The notes beneath the pieces are model-generated. The model did no database searches, was not told the origin of the DNA, and saw nothing but the letters and a program-made list of their open reading frames with translations. From the NCBI RefSeq assembly GCF_000730565.1, contig NZ_BBIQ01000013.1:62001-126000 (forward strand): a DNA stretch of 64,000 nucleotides. Reading direction: 5' to 3'. The first letter of the stretch is position 1, and every line of letters starts with the position of its first letter. The DNA is from Pseudomonas fulva NBRC 16637 = DSM 17717 (lineage in GTDB: Bacteria > Pseudomonadota > Gammaproteobacteria > Pseudomonadales > Pseudomonadaceae). This document shows positions 9,127 to 17,600 of the stretch, in pieces. The position numbers and the translations under genes are program-made.

Positions 9127-9470
9127 GCAGCATCCAACAAGAACCGGTTCACGCCGGGGAATTCCTGCTTTCCGAAGGACCGGGCAAAATTTCCCGAGAA
9201 GCCATCAACGTAGCCGCTGGCTCGGCACTGGTCGCCGGCCAGCTGCTCGGTCTAGTCACCGCAAGCGGTGAATTCAACGCCTACAACCCTGCTGCGGAAG
9301 ACGGCAGTGAAAAGGCCGTCTGTATTCTCTATGCATCCTTGGGCGAGTCCGACATTACCCGGCGCGGCCGCGCAGTGGTTCGCCTTGCCGAGGTGCATGA
9401 GACTCTGCTGACAGGTGTAGACGCGGATGCCGAACAAGCCTTAGCCGCGCACTTCATCATATTGCGCTGA
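9123..9470 (+). CDS. Capsid decoration protein (lambda gpD family)
   Basis: A 115-residue beta-rich protein with the features of lambda head-stabilising protein D: an N-terminal arm, then ISREAINVAAGSALVAGQLL and GEFNAYNPAAEDGSEKA, and a C-terminal strand rich in small residues. Trimers of D clamp the expanded capsid. The ATG at 9123 overlaps the protease stop as ATGA. A hairpin terminator follows and probably trims the transcript before the capsid gene. Confidence 0.85.
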   Translation: MSSIQQEPVHAGEFLLSEGPGKISREAINVAAGSALVAGQLLGLVTASGEFNAYNPAAEDGSEKAVCILYASLGESDITRRGRAVVRLAEVHETLLTGVDADAEQALAAHFIILR

Positions 9471-9491
9471 ACCTGTTACCTCATTTCTCTC

Positions 9492-9512
9492 AACCCCGCC
9501 TAGAGCGGGGTT
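9492..9512 (+). terminator. Hairpin terminator between decoration and capsid genes
   Basis: AACCCCGC (9492-9499) pairs perfectly with GCGGGGTT (9505-9512), followed by CTTACTTT. The T-run is poor, so it may be a partial terminator or RNA-processing point that sets the ratio of the flanking proteins. Confidence 0.6.
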
Positions 9513-9532
9513 CTTACTTTCTGGAGTACTTC

Positions 9533-10528
9533 ATGGCTGACATTGCCATTTTTCAAGACGACGCTTTCAGTGTTGCGGCCCTCACCGCAGCTATTAACGA
9601 TCAGGAATATCTCCCAGGTCGCCTTGCCGCACTTGGTCTGTTTCAAGAGGAGGGGGTTGCTACCCTGACTGTGCAGATCGAGAAGGACGGTGACACCCTT
9701 GCGCTGGTGCCTGCCGGCGAGCGCGGCACTTCCGGCCTGGTAGTCGGGGGCAGCAAGCGCACTCTGATCCCGTTCAACACGGTCCACTTGCCGCAGCGCT
9801 TTGCTATCAAGGCGGACGAAATCCAAGGTATCCGCGCTTTTGGCAGCCTGACCGAGCTGCAGGCTGTGCAGGATGTGGTGAACAAACGCCTGGCCAAAGC
9901 AAAGCGTCAGCTGGATGCCACCCACGAGTTTCACCGCATGGGGGCAATCAACGGCAAAGTGCTGGATGCTGATGGTTCCTTAGTGCTGCTGGATATCTTC
10001 AAGGTATTTGGTGTGTCCCAGCAGAAGCTGGCGATGGGGCTGAACGATGCGAATGTGAATGTCCAGGTTCAGTGTGTGGAAGCGCTGGACATGCAAGAAG
10101 ACGCGCTCGGTAACGTCACCACCACAGGCGCCCGTGCCTTCTGTGGCAAGAACTATTGGAAGAAGCTGATTGCCCATCAGTCGGTGGTCGAGACTTACAA
10201 AGGTAGCCAGCAGGCCGCTGCGCTGCGTGGCGATGGCCGCGAAACGTTCGACTTCGGTGGCATCACCTGGGAGCGCTACCGGGGCAAGGTATCGGGTGTT
10301 CCGTTTGTGCCTGACGACGAAGCTCGTCTGGTACCAGAAGGTGTCTCAGACCTATTCCTGTCTATCTATGCCCCTGCGGACTACATGGAAACGGTCAACA
10401 CCGAAGGGCTGCCGTATTACAGCAAGATCGAGGAAATGAAGTTCGGCAAGGGGGTTGAGGGCGAAGCACAGTCCAACCCATTACACATCTGCACCCGCCC
10501 GCGTGCTGTCATCCGCCTGACGATCTGA
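9533..10528 (+). CDS. Major capsid protein (lambda gpE family)
   Basis: A 331-residue protein with the pattern of lambda-type capsid proteins: an N-terminal MADIAIFQDDAFSVAALTAA, the segment TLIPFNTVHLPQRFAIKADE (about 80-100), and a C-terminal axial region ending ICTRPRAVIRLTI. Length matches lambda gpE (341 aa). It forms the icosahedral shell. A good ribosome site (TCTGGAG) stands before the start. It directly follows the decoration gene, as in lambda. Confidence 0.92.
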   Translation: MADIAIFQDDAFSVAALTAAINDQEYLPGRLAALGLFQEEGVATLTVQIEKDGDTLALVPAGERGTSGLVVGGSKRTLIPFNTVHLPQRFAIKADEIQGIRAFGSLTELQAVQDVVNKRLAKAKRQLDATHEFHRMGAINGKVLDADGSLVLLDIFKVFGVSQQKLAMGLNDANVNVQVQCVEALDMQEDALGNVTTTGARAFCGKNYWKKLIAHQSVVETYKGSQQAAALRGDGRETFDFGGITWERYRGKVSGVPFVPDDEARLVPEGVSDLFLSIYAPADYMETVNTEGLPYYSKIEEMKFGKGVEGEAQSNPLHICTRPRAVIRLTI

Positions 10529-10530
10529 TC

Positions 10531-10845
10531 ATGGCTTTCCGTGACCTGGTCGACGACGTGGATGAGGCGATCTTTGACGTGCTGGGCGATCCGGCTGAGA
10601 TCGATGGTCGTCCGGTTCTCGGGATGTTTTCGGCGCCTTGGTTGCAACCCAAGCTCGGCCAGATCAGAACAGCGCTTCGCGAGCCGCATCTGGTTATCCG
10701 CGTTGGCGACAACGCAGGTGTCGAGGTCAAGCAAAGGGTCGTGATCGATCTGCCGGCCGAGGACGGTGGCGGGACGTACACAATCGCTGGCAGTGAGCCT
10801 GGTGGCGATGGACTTGTAACGCTGATCTTGAGGAAAGCGCTATGA
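10531..10845 (+). CDS. Head-tail joining protein (FII/gpF3-like)
   Basis: A 104-residue protein two bases after the capsid gene. Sequence such as MAFRDLVDDVDEAIFDVLGD and a beta-rich second half (EVKQRVVIDLPAEDGG, GLVTLILRKAL) resemble the small lambda FII-type joining proteins that occupy this position and complete the neck before tail attachment. The assignment relies on position and general sequence pattern. Its stop overlaps the next start by four bases. Confidence 0.7.
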   Translation: MAFRDLVDDVDEAIFDVLGDPAEIDGRPVLGMFSAPWLQPKLGQIRTALREPHLVIRVGDNAGVEVKQRVVIDLPAEDGGGTYTIAGSEPGGDGLVTLILRKAL

Positions 10846-11507
10846 GTGTAGGCAGCTATTTCAAGCAGGCATCCAACAGCGGTTTGATCACGCTGCAATT
10901 GGATCCCGCCGGGGTGGATGTATTCGATCAATTCACTCGGCAATTCCCCAAAGCCGCTCACGCAGCCCAGCGAAGGGCAATCAACAAGACACTGCGCTGG
11001 CTGCGGACTCACATCGCTCGTGCGGTTGGTCAGCAGCAGCGCATCGCTATTGCGGCAGTGAGGCAACGGCTCAGGGCGTTTCCTGTGTCGGGAAGCGGTC
11101 GCGGGAAGCTGTGGTTTGGTATCAATGCCATCGAGGCCAGCCGTGCGGGGCGGCCACGCCAAACACGCACAGGGGTGTCAGTGGCGGGCCGTAAATATGA
11201 AGGCGCGTTCTTCAAGACGGTATACGGAGGCAAGCCAGATATATGGATCCGCACAGCCAGTAGACACTTCGATGCGGATGACTACCCGGATAGCGAGGTA
11301 TCAGGCCGCGGCGGTCACCGATCCGGCTGGATCTCTGAAAACGACAGCCGCTTCCCGTTGGCCAAGGCCAAGATTTCCCTGGCGGACGTCCGGCCCCACT
11401 TTGAGGAGTGGACCGGGCGCGCTCACCAGCGCTTGGTGGTTGTGATGGAGCAGGAGTTGAACTTCGAACTGCAGAAATACCTACGGAGAACCGGCAATGG
11501 TCGATGA
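10842..11507 (+). CDS. Minor tail protein Z-like (tail completion)
   Basis: A 221-residue basic protein. The N-terminal part resembles prophage minor tail protein Z: FDQFTRQFPKAAHAAQRRAI followed by NKTLRWLRTHIARAVG. Such proteins finish the tail end that joins the head. The middle carries a Gly/Arg-rich loop segment. It lies at the point where lambda-like head genes give way to P2-like tail genes, and overlaps the following gene by 11 bases. Confidence 0.7.
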   Translation: MSVGSYFKQASNSGLITLQLDPAGVDVFDQFTRQFPKAAHAAQRRAINKTLRWLRTHIARAVGQQQRIAIAAVRQRLRAFPVSGSGRGKLWFGINAIEASRAGRPRQTRTGVSVAGRKYEGAFFKTVYGGKPDIWIRTASRHFDADDYPDSEVSGRGGHRSGWISENDSRFPLAKAKISLADVRPHFEEWTGRAHQRLVVVMEQELNFELQKYLRRTGNGR

Positions 11508-12027
11508 CCCCATCCCGCTCGCTCAGGTCTACGCGGCCATGGAAGAGCACATCAGGCAGGCCATTCCGGGCCTGCAGTACGTTGGAACCATGCCAAGCGG
11601 TATTGAGGTGGTACCGCCGCCTGCTGTGGTGCTGGAACTGGCCGGGTTTGAAAATGCCGACAAGGATCCTGGTACCGGTGAAGTTGCGGTAGAGGCTCGA
11701 TTCGAAGCGCGGGTGCTTGTTCCGGGAGAGGAAGACAACTGTTTGCATGTTGCGGCTTTCGTTGCAGCACAGCTGACGGTGCTTTTGCGTATGCAGTCCT
11801 GGGGCTTGGCTGTGGAGTTCGCTGAGTTCGTGCGTGCAGAGCGAGACTGGAGCCGGCCGGAGCTGGACAGCTTTGCCGTATGGGTTGTCGAATGGACGCA
11901 GGTCATTTATCTCGGTGAAGAAGAATGGCCCTGGTCCCTAGAGCCCGGCCCGCTGGTCGTCGCGTTCGATCCAGACACCGGCCCAGGTAATGAGCATCAC
12001 TACGTCGCGCCGGAGGCCTTGGTTTGA
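11497..12027 (+). CDS. Putative tail terminator / neck protein
   Basis: A 176-residue acidic protein that I cannot place firmly. Its length, its start with helical [20 protein letters not shown], a beta-rich middle ([15 protein letters not shown]) and a location just before gpV suggest a tail-completion or tail-terminator protein acting at the top of the tail tube. The C-terminal stretch has a run of acidic and Trp residues ([13 protein letters not shown]). ACGGAGAA precedes the ATG at 11497. Function is inferred from position. Confidence 0.6.
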   Translation: MVDDPIPLAQVYAAMEEHIRQAIPGLQYVGTMPSGIEVVPPPAVVLELAGFENADKDPGTGEVAVEARFEARVLVPGEEDNCLHVAAFVAAQLTVLLRMQSWGLAVEFAEFVRAERDWSRPELDSFAVWVVEWTQVIYLGEEEWPWSLEPGPLVVAFDPDTGPGNEHHYVAPEALV

Positions 12028-12584
12028 CGTACGCAACCGCGCAACATGACCGCATGTTGTCGTGCATGGTGATCCCCTGCCGGGTGGTGGCCGTTGACCT
12101 GGCGGCTGCCATGGTGCGCGTTTCCGATGGCAGCGGCTGGACCAGTGCCTGGGTCCGCTGGCATGCCCAGGCTGCCGGCAAGGCCCGCCATTGGCGTGCG
12201 CCCAGTCTGAACGAGCAGGGCGCGCTCATCAGCCCAAGCGGCGAGCCCGCCCAAGGCACGTTTGTGCCTGGGCTCTACGGCAACGCCGGTGCGCAGCCGG
12301 ATAACCGTGAGCACGTAGAGGTATGGCGTTTCGATGACGGCGGCTCGCTGGTCTACGACTGGCAGGCAAAGAGCTACACCATCACGCTTCCGAGCGGCAC
12401 GGTTGCTTTAAAGGTGGCCGGCAGTGAAGTGGTGGTGACCGATAACGCTATTACAGCCAAAGCCGCAGCCATCACCCTGACCGGCCCTGTGACAATCAAC
12501 GGAGAGTTGAGCGTAACGGGGGACATTTTAGGTGGTGCGCGAATCATCGACACCGCTGGCAACACGCCAAATCACAAACACTAA
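12024..12584 (+). CDS. Baseplate spike protein gpV-like
   Basis: A 186-residue protein. The N-terminal about 95 residues form an OB-like domain ([20 protein letters not shown], then a Trp-rich segment) as in P2 gpV. The C-terminal part is repetitive beta ([31 protein letters not shown]), which forms the trimeric membrane-piercing needle. It ends NTPNHKH; His-rich tips in this family bind iron. The TTG start at 12024 overlaps the preceding stop (TTGA), implying coupling. It sits at the start of the P2-type baseplate block. Confidence 0.85.
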   Translation: MTYATAQHDRMLSCMVIPCRVVAVDLAAAMVRVSDGSGWTSAWVRWHAQAAGKARHWRAPSLNEQGALISPSGEPAQGTFVPGLYGNAGAQPDNREHVEVWRFDDGGSLVYDWQAKSYTITLPSGTVALKVAGSEVVVTDNAITAKAAAITLTGPVTINGELSVTGDILGGARIIDTAGNTPNHKH

Positions 12585-12585
12585 C

Positions 12586-12607
12586 AGCCCGCTCTAGCGG
12601 GCTTTTT
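12586..12607 (+). terminator. Intrinsic terminator after gpV
   Basis: AGCCCGC (12586-12592) pairs with GCGGGCT (12597-12603) around TCTA, followed directly by a T-run. It begins immediately after the gpV stop. Confidence 0.75.
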
Positions 12608-12624
12608 CATCTCTGGAGCATCCC

Positions 12625-12834
12625 ATGGGAACCAAGAAAGCTCCCGCTGCGCCCAGTGCGCCGGCGGCGCTGATCTATCGCGACAAAACCTACGCGCAGC
12701 GCTCGCTATTCATGCCCAACGGCCGCGAGCTGAAAGTGCAGCGCGGCCGCCTGGTTGTCCAGCCCGACGACGACGAGGCGCGCCAGTATCTGGACGCGCG
12801 GCGAGACTTCGAGGCGTTGAGCCAGGAGGTGTAA
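12625..12834 (+). CDS. Small phage protein of unknown function (69 aa)
   Basis: A 69-residue protein starting at 12625 after CTGGAG. The N-terminus is Ala/Pro-rich (APAAPSAPAALIYRD), and the C-terminal half is charged (QPDDDEARQYLDARRDFEAL). It lies between the gpV and gpW baseplate genes in a compact run, so it is probably a real virion or assembly protein, but I do not recognise a family. Confidence 0.6.
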   Translation: MGTKKAPAAPSAPAALIYRDKTYAQRSLFMPNGRELKVQRGRLVVQPDDDEARQYLDARRDFEALSQEV

Positions 12835-12837
12835 CCC

Positions 12838-13164
12838 ATGATCGGAATGGACCGCCGAACGGGTAAGCCGCTGTCGGGCCTGGCCCATCTGCGGCAGTCC
12901 ATTGAGGACATTCTGACCACGCCCCTGGGCTCTAGGCGCATGCGCCCGGACTACGGGAGCACCATTCGCCGTTACGTCGACCTGCCGGTGAATGAGGGCT
13001 GGAAAAGCGCCGTACAGGCCGAAGTGGCACGCGCCTTGGGGCGTTGGGAGCCCCGTCTGCAGCTGGAGCGGGTCAAGGTGGTTTCGGTCGTCGGCGGGCA
13101 AATCACCCTGCAGCTGACCGGCAAGTACCTGGGCGACGACACGGTACTGGAGATAAGTGCATGA
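12838..13164 (+). CDS. Baseplate wedge protein gpW (gp25 family)
   Basis: A 108-residue protein with the hallmark of the gp25/gpW family: SIEDILTTPLGSRRMRPDYG near residues 20-40, then helices and a beta hairpin ending LTGKYLGDDTVLEISA. It builds the wedges that attach the sheath to the hub; T4 gp25 shares the fold. It overlaps gene J by four bases. GAGGTG lies before its ATG. Confidence 0.92.
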   Translation: MIGMDRRTGKPLSGLAHLRQSIEDILTTPLGSRRMRPDYGSTIRRYVDLPVNEGWKSAVQAEVARALGRWEPRLQLERVKVVSVVGGQITLQLTGKYLGDDTVLEISA

Positions 13165-14048
13165 CCATTGACTTAACGGCGCTGCCGGCGCCGGCAGTGC
13201 TTGAGGCGCTGGATTTCGAGGAAACGTATCAGGCCGAGCTGGCGACCTACCGCCAGTTGATGGAGGACGACGGGCAAGAGTGGTCCGCGCCGCTGGAAAG
13301 CGACCCGGTCACCAAGCTGATCGAGCTTGGCAGCTATCGGCGCTTGCTCAACCGGGCGCGGGTCAACGATGCCAGCAAGGCGCTGCTGCTGGCCTACGCC
13401 AAAGGCACCGACCTTGATCAGCTGGCGGCAAACGTCAACCTCAAACGTCTGGTCATCCAGGCCGAGGATTTAGCCGCGGTGCCGCCGGTACCGGCGGTGA
13501 TGGAGGAAGACGACGCGCTTCGCGAGCGTGTGCAACTGGTGTATGAGGGCCTGACCACGGCCGGGCCGCGTAACAGCTACATTTTGCACGCCCGTAACGC
13601 CTCGGGCCTGGTGGCCGATGCCACGGCCGAAAGTCCGTCGCCGGCGGTGGTGGTTGTCACCGTGCTGTCGCTGGAAGGTAACGGCGCGGCCCCCGCCGAT
13701 CTGCTCGCAACCGTTGCAGCGCAGCTCAATGACGACGACGTGCGGCCGGTAGCGGATCGGGTCATAGTGCAGAGCGCGCAGATACTGCCGTACAAGGTCG
13801 ATGCCAAGGTCTACATGGTCAGCAACGGCCCTGAGAATGAGGCGATTCTGGCGACGTGCCGCGAGCGCCTGCAGGCTTGGATTAACCCCCGGCGCCGGCT
13901 GGGGGTTGAGGTGGCCAGGTCCGGGGTTGACGCCCAGTTGCACATCAACGGGGTTTCACGGGTTGAGCTGACCGCCTGGACGGATATCAAGCCCACCAAG
14001 GCGCAGGCAGCGTGGTGTACAGGCATCAACGTACTGCGGGGTACGTGA
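13161..14048 (+). CDS. Baseplate assembly protein J
   Basis: A 295-residue protein of the P2 gpJ family, with FEETYQAELATYRQLMED near the N-terminus, the central helix block LLLAYAKGTDLDQLAANVNL, and a middle beta region (RNSYILHARNASGLVADATA). J forms the baseplate wedge arm. The start at 13161 follows the gpW overlap; an upstream in-frame reading from 13044 would duplicate gpW sequence in another frame and is rejected. Its stop overlaps gene I by one base (TGATG). Confidence 0.9.
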   Translation: MTIDLTALPAPAVLEALDFEETYQAELATYRQLMEDDGQEWSAPLESDPVTKLIELGSYRRLLNRARVNDASKALLLAYAKGTDLDQLAANVNLKRLVIQAEDLAAVPPVPAVMEEDDALRERVQLVYEGLTTAGPRNSYILHARNASGLVADATAESPSPAVVVVTVLSLEGNGAAPADLLATVAAQLNDDDVRPVADRVIVQSAQILPYKVDAKVYMVSNGPENEAILATCRERLQAWINPRRRLGVEVARSGVDAQLHINGVSRVELTAWTDIKPTKAQAAWCTGINVLRGT

Positions 14049-14659
14049 TGACCAGCCTACTCCCCAACAACGCTACGCCGCTTGAGCGGGCCGTGGAGGG
14101 CGCCGGGACCGAAACCACGGCCATTACGCTGCGCACGCTGTACAACCCGGACACTTGCCCAGCGCACCTGCTGTACCAGCTTGCATGGGCCTGGTCTGTC
14201 GACCGCTGGGACGATGGATGGTCGGAGGCGGTTAAACGCTCGGTCATCAAGTCCTCGTTTTACATCCACAAGCACAAGGGAACCATCGGCGCGCTGCGCC
14301 GCGTGGTGGAGCCGTTCGGCTACCTGATTGAGGTGGTCGAGTGGTGGAACATGGCCCCGGCGGGCGTGCCTGGCACGTTCGCGCTCAAGGTCGGGGTATC
14401 TGATTCGGGTATCAGCGACGACACCTACCGGGAATTGTCGGCGCTGCTCGATGACGCCCGGCCCGTGAGTCGGCACATGGTCGGCCTGGAAATCAGCCTT
14501 GAAGCCAATGGCCGGTTCTACTTCGGTGCAAGCCTTAGTGAAGGCGACATTCTTAGCGTGTACCCGCCCATGCAGCGTGACATTGAAGTCATCGGCGTGA
14601 TTGGGCGCGGGGGTCGCGAAACCACAATTGACACTCTGGAAATCGGATATGGCGGATAA
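14048..14659 (+). CDS. Tail protein I (baseplate periphery)
   Basis: A 203-residue P2 gpI-like protein. Near the N-terminus it has LLPNNATPLERAVEGAG and CPAHLLYQLAWAWSVDRWDD, typical of this family, followed by HKGTIGALRRVVEPFGY. It connects the fibre to the baseplate. It ends 11 bases inside the fibre gene, the P2 order J-I-fibre. Confidence 0.9.
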   Translation: MTSLLPNNATPLERAVEGAGTETTAITLRTLYNPDTCPAHLLYQLAWAWSVDRWDDGWSEAVKRSVIKSSFYIHKHKGTIGALRRVVEPFGYLIEVVEWWNMAPAGVPGTFALKVGVSDSGISDDTYRELSALLDDARPVSRHMVGLEISLEANGRFYFGASLSEGDILSVYPPMQRDIEVIGVIGRGGRETTIDTLEIGYGG

Positions 14660-17600
14660 GAACACGCAGTTCTACGCGATCCTCACGAACATCGGCGCGG
14701 CTAAGCAGGCCAACGCCGACGCGCTGGGCATCCCGTGGAAGATCACGCAAATGGGGGTTGGCGATGCCAACGGCGCCGAGCCCACCCCGAACGCAACGCA
14801 GAAGACGCTGATCAACGAGTGGCGCCGTGCACCGCTGAATCAGTTGAAGGTCGACGACAACGACCCGTCAATCATCGTGGCCGAGCAAGTCATACCGGCC
14901 GACATTGGCGGTAAGTGGATTCGGGAAATCGGTCTGTACGACGAGGCCGGCGACCTGGTGGCTGTGGCCAACTGCGCGCCGACCTACAAGCCGCTACTGT
15001 CACAGGGCTCGGGACGCACCCAGGTGTTGCGCATGAGCCTGGTGGTGAGCAACGCGGCAAGCGTCCAACTCAAGATCGACCCAAGCGTTGTGCTGGCCAC
15101 ACGTGAATGGGTCACCGAAGAACTGAGCCGCCAGGACTTCAAGCACTCGGTGCTTGTGGCCACCACTGCCGGCATCAACCTGTCGGGCCTGCAGACGATT
15201 GACGGCGTGACGCTGACAGCCGGGGCGCGGGTGCTGGTGAAGAACCAAGCGACGGCCAAGGAAAACGGTATTTACACCGTGGTATCGGGCGGCGCGTGGA
15301 AGCGCTCTACCGATGCCGACACTACTGCCAAGGTGACCCCTGGGCTGTTGGTGTTGGTTGAGTCAGGCATGGTCAACGGTGACAGCGGTTGGCAGCTGGT
15401 CACGGATGCGCCCATTGCCCTGGGCGTTACGGCGCTGTCATTTGAAATGGCCTTCGGACGCACGGGTGTGAACGCCGGCACGTACAAAAGCGTGCAGGTC
15501 GATAAGTACGGCCGCGTGGTTTCCGCGACAAACCCGACCACCGTTGCGGGCTATGGTATTACCGACGTTTATACCAAGTCGGAAACCTACAGCCGAAGCG
15601 AAATCGCCAAGGCTATTGCCGATTCGGTGACAACGGCGGTAAACGGTTTGGTCGACTCGGCGCCGGGTGCTCTGGACACGCTCAAAGAGCTGGCCACCGC
15701 AATTGGCAATGACCCGAACTTTGCGGCCAGCATGGTCAATGAGCTGTCCAAAAAGGCCAATCTGATATCGCCAAAGTTCTCCGGCTCACCTGAGACGCCG
15801 ACGCCGTCTGCAAGCAGCACCGGCTTGCAGATTGCGAACATGAGCGCCTTGGCTACTGCCGTGGCTGCTTCGGCGCGTCAGTTCAAGACCGCAGTTATTG
15901 GTGTGAGCACAAACACCACACTGACAGCCGCGCAGATGGGCAACGCTGTGCAGTTTAACGGCGGCGCTGTGACCTTGGCGTTGCCATCGGTTGCCGACGT
16001 TGGCAATGGCGCCTCGGTAATGCTGCGCAACCCATCGGCCACGGCGACGCAGAACATCGTGGTGGCGTCTTCGGGCTCAATTGTGGATGCAGGCACCACG
16101 GGTGGTTCGTTCGCTCTTAAACCCTTGGAATGGGCCGAACTGGCGTCTTCTGGTTCGGCCTGGTTCGTTGTAGGGCGTGGCAAACTGAAAGAGGTGGCTG
16201 AGCTTGATTCGCCCGTATTCACCGGCTCGCCGGAAGTGCCAACAGCCCCGCTGGGGTCGGTCAACAAGCTGATTGCCAATATGGCGGCGGTCGCGGCTGC
16301 GTTTCAGGCCTTCGGGTTGGGAACGACTATCGGCGTCACGATTCCTGATTTTGATGGCGTAACCGAATCGGGCTTGTATCGAGCAGAGGGCACCGCTAAG
16401 AACTCGCCATTCCCCAATGCGTCCATGGCGCTGCTCCACATCCAGTTCAATCAAACCGGTTGTTTCCAGCTGGCGGCGGGATGCAGTAGCAACATTAGCA
16501 ATGCCCGCCTTTTCTGGCGTACAAAAGCTGGCGGCTCCTGGGCTGACTGGCAAACTGTGGCGCGCCTTGACTCGCCAGGCTTTACCGGCACACCGACTGC
16601 ACCGACCGCCGCGCTTGGCACCAACTCGTCGCAAATCTCGACCATGGCGGCGCTGCTACAGGCAGTGAATGCGTTTAAGCGCAGCTACAGCGGCAACGTG
16701 GTAGGCGTCGGGGCGGATATCACCTTGGCCGGTGCGCAGACGGGTTATGCCTTCAACGCGACGGCGCCCGTTACCATAACGCTGCCGGCCTCAAGCGAGG
16801 CGGGATCGGGCGGCACGTTTGTGATTCGCAACGTGAGTTCGGGCGTGGTCACCGTTGCTACAACGAGCGGGAAAGTCTTCGAGAAGAACAACACCGTGGC
16901 CGCTGCAGCCATCCAGCCCGGTGAATGGATCGAGCTGCAGGCGTCCACCACCAACTACTTTATCAACCAGCGGGGCACGCTCAACGAGATTGGTAAGGTC
17001 ATTTCGGATGCCATGGCCTCGTTCGGCATTGGCGGCTACAACGTCAAGTCAGGGGTTGATATCAACACCTTGACTCAAGGTGGGCTCGCGTACTGCATCA
17101 ACCCAACCAACAGCCCGGTTGGTACTGACGGGCAGTCGAGTGCCAACGGTTATTTGCTGTCGTTCCAATACATGGACGGCACCACGTACTGCGCTCAGGT
17201 GTTTATCCCTTCGTTGGTGGGCGCCTCGCTCGACACGATGCATTTCCGCCGGATGACGGCAGGTAATTGGGGCGCATGGAACACCCTGGCCACTACCGGC
17301 TTTGTAGAGCTGGCATTGAAAGCGGTGGGCCTTGGAACCAACGTGGCGCCGTTGTGTGCAGACGTTGACGCGCAGGCCACAAGTGGGTTCTTTTATGTGG
17401 CAACTAAGTTGTCAGCAAACATGCCCCTTGAAAGCAATGGTTTCCTTCTGCAATTCCCGTGGAATGGAAACTCTGCCGCGCTGCAAATCTATGTAGCCGC
17501 TTCGGTGGACAAGTTCATGTATCGCGCCAAGAGTTCCGGCAACTGGCGCCCCTGGAAAGACATTCCGTCGCTAGATGGCGTCATCGGCGCTATCAACAAC